Made by a program: the position numbers and the translations under genes
Origin: Limisphaerales bacterium
Lineage (GTDB): Bacteria > Verrucomicrobiota > Verrucomicrobiia > Limisphaerales > UBA11358
DNA length: 23,243 nucleotides
NCBI GenBank assembly: GCA_027451565.1
Contig: DAIDJC010000018.1
Location: forward strand, 1-23,243
Reading direction: 5' to 3'
The notes under the pieces: model-generated
Database searches by the model: none
What the model was told of the DNA's origin: nothing
What the model saw: the letters and a program-made list of their open reading frames with translations, nothing else
Shown here: piece after piece, positions 17,010 through 23,243 of the stretch
Position numbering within the stretch: the first letter of the stretch is position 1
Layout of the letters: every line of letters starts with the position of its first letter

Positions 17010-19142
17010 ATGATTCGCCAATTTGTTTTCGGTGGAATTTTCACTTTGCTTGCCATGACAATGGTTGGGCCGCTTGAAGCTCAAACGAATCTTGTCATAT
17101 TCAATGATGGTTTAAATAATGGATTTCAAAACTGGAGCTGGGGCAATGTCAGTTTCAATAATTCATCACCAGTGTTGGATGGAACCAATTCGATCAGTTA
17201 CCAGGATGTGGCATGGAAGGGGATTTCGTTTGAGCACACCGACTTTGATCCGTATCCGTACACCAATCTGGATTTCTGGCTGGATGGCGGCGCGGCTGGG
17301 GGCCAGGTAATCCAGGTTTATCTTCAGTACAGCAACTCCTTTTATTCAGGGATCAACTACCAGCTCCCTCCATTGCAGGGGGGGCAAGGCTGGCAGCATT
17401 TTGTCATTCCATTCACTGCGCTGGGTGTTGGCGGCGTTACCAACCTGAGCCGGATTAATATCCAACTCACTTCCAATGGGAGCACGAATGAATTTTACAT
17501 GGATGCCGTGAATTTGAGTCTGACACCGCCCTCGGTCGTTGCATTGACTGTGGATGCCAGTCAGACGATTCGTCCGGCTGAATCAAAATGGCTTGGGTTG
17601 AACACGGCGGTATGGGACGGAAATTTTGACACCCCCACGACGATTGAAGCGTTGAATGAGTTGGATACTCACATCCTTCGGTTTCCAGGTGGATCCCTGG
17701 CGGACACGTATAATTGGGCAACGGGAAAAAGCGGTCAAAACACCTGGTCCTGGCAGGTTTTGTTTTCTAATTTTATCCATGTTGTCACGAATACGGGAGC
17801 GCAGACCATCATCACGGTCAATTATGGCACAGGCACTCCCCAAGAAGCCGCTGCATGGGTTGTGGCTGCCAATGTCACCAACAAACTGGGATTCACCTAT
17901 TGGGAGGTTGGAAATGAATGCTATGGAACCTGGGAAACCGACAGCAACACTTATCCGCACGACCCCTATACCTATGCCACCCGTGCCGCCCAGTATATCC
18001 AGCAAATGAAAGCGGTTGATCCGAATATTAAAATTGGAGTTCCGGTGGTGAATGGAGAGGATTCGAATTCCAACGGGTACACAAATCATCCGGCATATAA
18101 TCAGCGAACGGGCACCTACCATTATGGCTGGACGCCCGTGGTTCTGACCACCCTGCATTCATTGGGAGTTGAACCGGATTTTCTCATTCACCATGTTTAT
18201 CCTGAATACCAAGTAGATAACGATCAGTTGCTGCTTCAGGAATCCACCAATTGGGCGATGAACGCTGCTGACTACGAAAAACAAATTTCAGATTACCTTG
18301 GTTCGAGTGGGACCAACATTGAGTTGTTTTGCACCGAAAACAATGCGGATGCAGGCAATCAAGGCAAGCAATCCACCAGCATAGTCAACGGCTTGTACCT
18401 GGCAGACAGCCTGGCGCAATTAATGAAGACCCCATTTGATAGTTTTGTCTGGTGGGACCTGAGAAATGGAACGGACACCTCTGGCGACTTTTCGCCCTCC
18501 CTCTATGGCTGGCGCACCTATGGCGATTTGGGAATCATCAACGGGCTCAACACCCGTCATCCGGTGTATTTCACCTTTAAATTGATGCAATATTTTGCCC
18601 AGCCTGGTGATGAGGTTCTCAACCCGGTCAGCTCCTATTCAAACTTTCTTCCTGTTTATGCCACCCGTAAGGCAGATGGCGCCATCGCAGCACTTTTGAT
18701 CAATAAGGATCGTTATAATAGTTATGTGGCCAATATTAATTTGTCGCATTATTTTCCCTGGACCAATGCCACGGTCCGAAGCTTTGGAATCCTTCAAGAT
18801 GAAGCAACCCGAACCAATTCCACTATTCCCGGCGCCCAGGATATCAGCACAAACCTAATTGCGGTGGAAGGGACCAACGTGGAAATTTCAGTGCCACCCT
18901 ATACGGCATCTTTGTTGTATTTGCCTCCTTCGGCCCCGCGTCTGGAGATGCCTGTGGCAGATCCTGAAAAGGTTGTGTTTCAACTGCAAGGGCAGCCAAA
19001 TGTGCCTTATATTCTTGAGGATTCTGCAGATCTCATTCACTGGTTTTCAGTTTCCACAAATGTCCTCAATGGGAACGTCCTGAATATCACCAATTTCACG
19101 ACCCAACCCATGCGGTTTTGGAGAGCCATCTGGATGCCTTGA
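17010..19142 (+). CDS. Secreted clan GH-A glycosidase, alpha-L-arabinofuranosidase-like
   Basis: Starting at ATG 17010 (an in-frame TTG lies two codons upstream) the protein is 710 residues. Residues 1-25 are a signal peptide (ending PLEAQ). About 28-172 form a CBM11-like beta-sandwich (LDFWLDGG, FYMDAVNLSL). About 180-560 form a TIM barrel with LRFPGGSLADTYNW, TVNYGTGTPQEAAAWV and YWEVGNECYGTWE, whose E303 is the likely acid/base. ELFCTENNAD has E443 as the likely nucleophile. A beta-sandwich follows, and the last about 65 residues form a separate module (YILEDSADLIHWFSVSTN...FWRAIWMP). The barrel motifs resemble GH51-type arabinofuranosidases and, less, GH39. I cannot fix the family. It would remove terminal sugars from arabinoxylan or a related hemicellulose outside the cytoplasm. 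Confidence 0.85.
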   Translation: MIRQFVFGGIFTLLAMTMVGPLEAQTNLVIFNDGLNNGFQNWSWGNVSFNNSSPVLDGTNSISYQDVAWKGISFEHTDFDPYPYTNLDFWLDGGAAGGQVIQVYLQYSNSFYSGINYQLPPLQGGQGWQHFVIPFTALGVGGVTNLSRINIQLTSNGSTNEFYMDAVNLSLTPPSVVALTVDASQTIRPAESKWLGLNTAVWDGNFDTPTTIEALNELDTHILRFPGGSLADTYNWATGKSGQNTWSWQVLFSNFIHVVTNTGAQTIITVNYGTGTPQEAAAWVVAANVTNKLGFTYWEVGNECYGTWETDSNTYPHDPYTYATRAAQYIQQMKAVDPNIKIGVPVVNGEDSNSNGYTNHPAYNQRTGTYHYGWTPVVLTTLHSLGVEPDFLIHHVYPEYQVDNDQLLLQESTNWAMNAADYEKQISDYLGSSGTNIELFCTENNADAGNQGKQSTSIVNGLYLADSLAQLMKTPFDSFVWWDLRNGTDTSGDFSPSLYGWRTYGDLGIINGLNTRHPVYFTFKLMQYFAQPGDEVLNPVSSYSNFLPVYATRKADGAIAALLINKDRYNSYVANINLSHYFPWTNATVRSFGILQDEATRTNSTIPGAQDISTNLIAVEGTNVEISVPPYTASLLYLPPSAPRLEMPVADPEKVVFQLQGQPNVPYILEDSADLIHWFSVSTNVLNGNVLNITNFTTQPMRFWRAIWMP

Positions 19143-19440
19143 ACCCAGCCGGGAGCCTGATACTTTAACCGGCCCATTTTATTGAAAATGGCCATGATTC
19201 AAGTCCGTTCTGAATTCCCTTTTCTTCAGTGTGCTGGCTGTCCATTTCAGATTTAACCAGGTTGTGGCTTCCATCGCTGACGTCCATGCGCCGGCAAAGC
19301 GTCCTGCGCTTTTGTTTTCAGTTTTTCTACGGTAGAAGCCTTGCCAACCTTCCCCCTGTGATCCATGCCAACCTTCGCAATGATCCAAGATGGAATGGTC
19401 ATCCTGTCATCTCAAACCGGTCCATTGCAACCGTTGCAAG
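19143..19440. other. Convergent intergenic region between the GH-A glycosidase and GH130 genes
   Basis: About 300 bases lie between the 3' ends of two convergent genes. The short hairpin CCATTTT-ATTG-AAAATGG (19174-19191) follows the glycosidase gene and could be a weak terminator, but it lacks a T-run. Open frames here are short and without recognisable similarity. Nothing else was seen. Confidence 0.45.
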
Positions 19441-20643
19441 TCAGCCAGTAATGCGCCGTTTTGCCCGGAGGTTTAATTTTAGGTTCAATTCAATAAGCCG
19501 GCTCCTTTGTTGAACGCACAATATGGATCGTCGCGCATCAGGGGGCGTGTTCTGGCAATAATCCAGGAGTTTTTCAATGGTGGTTTTTGCCACATGAGTC
19601 CTGGTGTCTGAGGAACCATAATAAATCAAAACATCGCCATTTTTTTGGGCCACCCAACCATTTGAAAACACCACATTCGAGACGTCCCCAACGCGTTCAT
19701 CGTCCTCTGGAGCCATGAAGTGGCCGCCGGGGGCGCAAATTTGCTTGGATGGGTCCGCAAGGTCGCATAAAAAAAGGTACAGAACATAACGCATGCCAGC
19801 GGCAGTGTTGCGCACGCCATGGGCCAGATGAAGCCAGCCTTTGGGTGTCTTGATTGGAGCGGGGCCCAAACCGTTTTTGCCCTCCTTGATTGAATGATAA
19901 AAACGCGGGTCAATAATCTTCTCGGTCTTTACTTCTGCTTGAGTGATATCCTTGACCAACCCCCAGCCGATGCCGTCGCCGCTTCCGGTGGCTGCAAAAT
20001 CGTTCATGGGCCTTGTATAAAAGGCGTACTGGCCATTGATCCATTCCGGGTGCAGCACACAATTGCGCTGGTGCAGGGCGGGGGTTTTCAAATCTGGCAA
20101 CCTTTCCCAGGACAACAAATCCTTGGTCCGGGCGATTCCACACCGCGCTATGGCAGCGGAGAGATCACCACTGCGCCGGTCGTCATGCCTTTCCGCGCAA
20201 AATGTCCCATAAATCCAGCCATCCTCGTGGCGGACCAGCCGCATGTCATAGAGGTTGGTTTCCCGATCATCCAATTCCGGCATTTGCACGGGATAATCCC
20301 AGAACCGAAAATGATCGGTTCCGTTGGGGCTTTCAGCAACGGCAAAAAAAGATTTCCTGTCCCAGCCTTCCACCCGCGCCATCAAAACAATGCCCCGGTT
20401 CCACTCCATGGCACCCACATTGAAAACGCTGTTGATGCCCAGCCGGGTCATGAGGTGCGGATTGGTGCGTGGGTTGAAATCATACCGCCAGTTCAAGGGA
20501 GTGTGCTCTGCGGTCAGCACCGGATGCTGATAACGGTCAAAAATTCCGTTACCCTCTTTTTGCGGTCGGTTTTTGCGTTTCACCAGGGCATCGTGCGCCT
20601 GTTGCAGGCTTTTCAGTTTTTGTTTGAACTCTTTTGGTTTCAT
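19441..20643 (-). CDS. GH130 beta-1,4-mannosyl-glucose phosphorylase
   Basis: This 400-residue protein of glycoside hydrolase family 130 is a five-bladed beta-propeller. The segment ETNLYDMRLVRHEDGWIYG (about 128-146) is characteristic of subfamily 1, the 4-O-beta-D-mannosyl-D-glucose phosphorylases. D133 corresponds to the general acid. Further hits are FNVGAMEWNRGIVLMARVEG near the start, FCAERHDD, and GLGPAPIKTPKGWLHLAHGVR. The enzyme converts Man-beta-1,4-Glc plus phosphate to mannose 1-phosphate and glucose. It has no signal peptide, so it acts in the cytosol on imported disaccharide. Length is close to the family's about 390. It is divergent from the mannanase gene, with a 157-base shared upstream region. 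Confidence 0.93.
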   Translation of the reverse strand: MKPKEFKQKLKSLQQAHDALVKRKNRPQKEGNGIFDRYQHPVLTAEHTPLNWRYDFNPRTNPHLMTRLGINSVFNVGAMEWNRGIVLMARVEGWDRKSFFAVAESPNGTDHFRFWDYPVQMPELDDRETNLYDMRLVRHEDGWIYGTFCAERHDDRRSGDLSAAIARCGIARTKDLLSWERLPDLKTPALHQRNCVLHPEWINGQYAFYTRPMNDFAATGSGDGIGWGLVKDITQAEVKTEKIIDPRFYHSIKEGKNGLGPAPIKTPKGWLHLAHGVRNTAAGMRYVLYLFLCDLADPSKQICAPGGHFMAPEDDERVGDVSNVVFSNGWVAQKNGDVLIYYGSSDTRTHVAKTTIEKLLDYCQNTPPDARRSILCVQQRSRLIELNLKLNLRAKRRITG

Positions 20644-20800
20644 TTTTACTTCACCATAACCACAAATGGGCCGGATGGATTTCCCCAGCTTACCTCATAT
20701 CCCAAGAAATCCATGTCCTCAAAATACGGTACAAAAAGCTTCTGGCGGGCAGGCAGGGTTGGCTTATCATGCCGGGATAATCCCTTTTTCGGCTATCCAG
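20644..20800. promoter_or_regulatory. Shared divergent promoter region of GH130 and GH5 mannanase genes
   Basis: The 157 bases separate two start codons pointing away from each other, so promoters for both functionally linked genes must lie here unless they are read from further away. A small inverted repeat TTATC-N7-GATAA (20764-20780) lies about 20 bases ahead of the mannanase start and could be an operator. No convincing -35/-10 pair was identified. Confidence 0.4.
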
Positions 20801-22156
20801 ATGAAGAAAAAAAATTTAACAAGGCGTCACTTTATCCAAACCTCGGCTCTTACGCTTCCATGGTTGGTCCAGGGTTGTGCGTCTTTCAACATATGCCGTC
20901 GGGATGGTGCGTTTGTGCGCGTGAGTGATGGCCGTTTTCGGTTGCATGGCCAGCCGCATGCCTATGTGGGGGCAAACGCGTGGTACGGCGCCTATCTCTC
21001 AGACCCCGGGCTTTCAGGGGGGCGCGCCCGGTGGGTCAGGGAACTGGACCGGTTGCAGGCTTTGGGCGTCAAAAATATCCGGCTGCTGGCGGGATCGGAA
21101 ACCTCCGCGCTTCGCGGCGCCATACCCCGGGGAATAACGCGCTCTCCCCACGAATATGACGAGAACCTGCTTCGCGGCCTGGATTTCTGCCTGGCCGAAA
21201 TGGCTCGGCGCGACATGCGGGCGGTTTTATTCCTTTCTAATTTCTGGCAATGGTCGGGTGGATTTGCCCAGTATGTCCGCTGGGCCACCGGCGCACCCAT
21301 ACCTGATCCGGACCAGCCGCAAATGGCACGGGGAGACTGGTCGGCCTTCATGAAATTTTCCGCGAGCTTTTATCAACAACCCGAGGCGGTGGCTTTGTAT
21401 CAGGAATACATTGGCGCCATCATCCACAGGGTGAACACCGTGAATGGGCGGGAATACAGAAAAGATACCTCGATCATGACCTGGGAATTGGCCAATGAAC
21501 CCCGGCCAGGAGCGTCCGAAAAGGACATGCAGCAAAGCGTGCCGGTCTTTTGCCATTGGGTGGACCGCATGGCACGTTTTATTCATGCCGAGGATGAGAA
21601 CCATCTGGTATGCACAGGCAGCGAGGGTATGTGGGGTTGTTTTCAAAAGCCCGATGTGTTCATCAAGGCCCATCAATCACCGGCAATTGATTATGTGACC
21701 GTGCATGTGTGGCTGAAGAACTGGGGGTGGCTGGAGCAAATCCAACTCGGTCCGGCATTCGAGGGGGCGGCAGCCATGGCCAGAAACCATGTGGAGGAGC
21801 ATGACAAACTGGCCGCGAACGTGCTTCACAAACCCCTGGTTCTGGAGGAATTTGGGTTGCCCCGGGATGGCGGAAGCCTCACCCCGGGATCCCCAACAAC
21901 GGCCCGTGACGAGTATTATCGGCGGATGTTCCAGCAGGTGGTTCAATCATGCAAAGCTGGTTCAGCCTTGCAGGCCGCCAACTTTTGGGCTTGGGGAGGC
22001 GAGGGAAATGCCTGCGCACCAGCCTATTCATTCCAGGCATTCCTGGGTGATCCTCCATGTGAACCGCAAGATTTAAATTCTGTTTTGGCCGGGGATTCGG
22101 GCACTCTTCAGGCCATCCAGCAGGCGAATGCCGCCCTGGACTTTCTCCGGGGATGA
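20801..22156 (+). CDS. Tat-exported lipoprotein GH5 endo-beta-1,4-mannanase
   Basis: The start is ATG 20801, giving 451 residues: MKKKNLTRRHFIQ is a twin-arginine signal and LPWLVQGC ends in a lipobox Cys26. An in-frame ATG at 20666 would bury this signal and is rejected. The catalytic domain begins about residue 40. VGANAWYGAYLSD, KNIRLLAGS, and AVLFLSNFWQWSGGFAQYVRW are typical of GH5 subfamily 7 mannanases. TWELANEPRPG gives acid/base E233 and LVLEEFGLPRDGG gives nucleophile E350. It would cut the backbone of mannan, glucomannan or galactomannan while anchored to a membrane after folded export through Tat. The neighbouring GH130 and GH27 genes support this substrate. Confidence 0.93.
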   Translation: MKKKNLTRRHFIQTSALTLPWLVQGCASFNICRRDGAFVRVSDGRFRLHGQPHAYVGANAWYGAYLSDPGLSGGRARWVRELDRLQALGVKNIRLLAGSETSALRGAIPRGITRSPHEYDENLLRGLDFCLAEMARRDMRAVLFLSNFWQWSGGFAQYVRWATGAPIPDPDQPQMARGDWSAFMKFSASFYQQPEAVALYQEYIGAIIHRVNTVNGREYRKDTSIMTWELANEPRPGASEKDMQQSVPVFCHWVDRMARFIHAEDENHLVCTGSEGMWGCFQKPDVFIKAHQSPAIDYVTVHVWLKNWGWLEQIQLGPAFEGAAAMARNHVEEHDKLAANVLHKPLVLEEFGLPRDGGSLTPGSPTTARDEYYRRMFQQVVQSCKAGSALQAANFWAWGGEGNACAPAYSFQAFLGDPPCEPQDLNSVLAGDSGTLQAIQQANAALDFLRG

Positions 22157-22269
22157 TTTTTAACGGGTTTACCTTTCTGTTTAGAGCGGCAAATTCAGTC
22201 TGTTGAGGCCCCGGTACGGTTTGAGAAAAGGGTTGGCCGGGGTGGGACGGTATGTTTTGGCTTTTGTCA

Positions 22270-22295
22270 AGGCTTCGGCGACAGGCTTCGGCGAC
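22270..22295 (+). repeat. Tandem duplication of 13 bases
   Basis: AGGCTTCGGCGAC occurs twice directly in tandem, in the 183-base gap between the convergent mannanase and alpha-galactosidase genes. It probably arose by replication slippage; no function is evident. Confidence 0.6.
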
Positions 22296-22339
22296 GGAGA
22301 ATCCCCCGGTGGAAAAGTTTTGGCTGGGCCGAAATAGGG

Positions 22340-23243
22340 TCAAAGGCCAAAATGAACTATCCAGGAAGTCGGTGTCATTCCCAGCATCACCACGTCATGG
22401 CCGGGCACATCAATGTCCAGTGTTTCACGAGTGGTGCCCAAAGAAATGTGCGACCACAAATTTTTCAATTTAAAAATATGGTGATTAAAGGATGGATCAC
22501 CCCCGAAGACGGGGTCCTTGCATTTTTGGTTTTGCCATGAGACATGGATTTTTTGTGGAGACGAGCCACGGTTCAGTGCGCACCAGGCCCAATTGCCATG
22601 CGCGAGGGGTTTGAGCCAATATTCCACGGCGTTGTTGGTGGAGTAGGGATAGCCTTCCATTCCCAACGGATCCTGGTCCACGGCAATGACGGATCGGTTG
22701 GTCAGGATTTTCAAGGTGCCCGGGGCCATGTCGGCGAGGTTGTTCCCTGAAATCAGGGGGGCTGAAAGCATACACCACATGGAGAAATGGGCCCTGTCTT
22801 CGGATTCACTCATGCCGTTGCCCACTTCCAGCATGTCGGGATCATTCCAATGGCCCGGGCCGGCGTAGCGACGAAGTCCCTTTTGTGCATCCAAAATGTG
22901 CAGTACCCCCCATTGCTGCCAGTTGGTATGGTCCAAAACCGAATCAAACCCTGGAAAAATATCGGTGGTGGTTCGCCAGCGCTGGCCCACGCCAGCGGCC
23001 CATAGCCACGGTTGATTCTGTCCCCATTCGCAAAGGCTGAACACAATGGGTCGTCCGGTGGCAGCAAGGGCGGAGTGCATGATGCCATAAACCTGTCTTG
23101 CATCCAGGCCATCATGATTGCACCAATCGTATTTCAAGTAGTCCACGCCCCAATGGGCATAGGTTTGGGCATCCTGCAATTCATGCCCCAAACTGCCGGG
23201 GCGCCCTCCACACGTCTCTGGACCCACATCCGAATAAATGCCA
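22340..23243 (-). CDS. GH27 alpha-galactosidase, N-terminal part outside the window
   Basis: The visible 3' part of the gene covers 300 codons and runs in frame to the right edge, so the true start and any signal peptide are not in view. It begins GIYSDVGPETCGGRPGS, a hallmark of family 27. DYLKYDWCNHDG carries the nucleophile Asp and HWNDPDMLEVGNG the acid/base Asp (second D of DPD). FSLCEWGQNQPW and WCMLSAPLISGNNL are also typical. A C-terminal beta-sandwich follows (AWCALNRGSSPQKIHVSW). The enzyme removes terminal alpha-1,6-galactose, here most likely from galactomannan or galactoglucomannan. It converges with the mannanase gene. The GTG at 23227 is internal and not the start. Confidence 0.94.
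   Translation of the reverse strand, partial: GIYSDVGPETCGGRPGSLGHELQDAQTYAHWGVDYLKYDWCNHDGLDARQVYGIMHSALAATGRPIVFSLCEWGQNQPWLWAAGVGQRWRTTTDIFPGFDSVLDHTNWQQWGVLHILDAQKGLRRYAGPGHWNDPDMLEVGNGMSESEDRAHFSMWCMLSAPLISGNNLADMAPGTLKILTNRSVIAVDQDPLGMEGYPYSTNNAVEYWLKPLAHGNWAWCALNRGSSPQKIHVSWQNQKCKDPVFGGDPSFNHHIFKLKNLWSHISLGTTRETLDIDVPGHDVVMLGMTPTSWIVHFGL

Noticed and set aside
20666..20800. Upstream ATG for the mannanase
   Set aside because: It would place 45 residues before a complete Tat-lipoprotein signal, which must be N-terminal to work.
19894..20928. 344-codon plus-strand open frame opposite the GH130 gene
   Set aside because: It is antisense to a well-supported GH130 gene and shows no domain; a frame shadow.

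Overview
This window looks like chromosome of a free-living, polysaccharide-degrading bacterium of the Verrucomicrobiota, probably close to the Pedosphaera/Limisphaerales group. This placement is an inference. It rests on two class III-signal pseudopilins ([24 protein letters not shown] followed by an H-x9-DG motif), on secreted Asn/Thr-rich proteins with beta-sandwich modules, and on a C-terminal module of the form YxLExSxDLxxW. No rRNA, tRNA or CRISPR array was seen.

Layout. Positions 1-1400 hold a complete IS630-family insertion sequence with 22-bp perfect inverted ends at CTAG targets. It is flanked by the 5' remnants of two different genes that both read into it: a signal-peptide stub on the left and a truncated DUF4139-type gene on the right. 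Positions 1400-3550 (minus strand) carry the rest of that broken gene, nadA (quinolinate synthase) and an RluE-like pseudouridine synthase. Positions 3791-7109 (plus strand) form a housekeeping DNA-repair/RNA-processing group: uvrB, rnhB and a YraN-family gene. Positions 7296-8721 carry a secreted S1-like serine peptidase and a convergent, slightly overlapping NUDIX hydrolase.

From about 9.1 kb to the right end the window is a carbohydrate-degradation region. A two-gene minus-strand unit encodes an exported SGNH (GxDLY-type) esterase and a GH3 beta-glucosidase. Four plus-strand cell-envelope genes and one glycosidase follow: a small lipoprotein, pseudopilin 1, a 662-residue secreted multi-domain protein, pseudopilin 2, and a secreted clan GH-A glycosidase resembling alpha-L-arabinofuranosidases. 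Then come a GH130 mannosyl-glucose phosphorylase (minus), a divergent Tat-exported lipoprotein GH5 beta-mannanase (plus), and a GH27 alpha-galactosidase (minus) that runs off the right edge.

Together the glycosidases fit breakdown of acetylated galactoglucomannan. A lipid-anchored mannanase cuts the backbone, the alpha-galactosidase and the esterase remove decorations, GH3 trims glucose, and GH130 phosphorolyses Man-beta-1,4-Glc inside the cell. No transporter, regulator or core type II secretion gene lies in the window. The least explained part is 12.2-19.1 kb, where orphan pseudopilins alternate with large secreted proteins.
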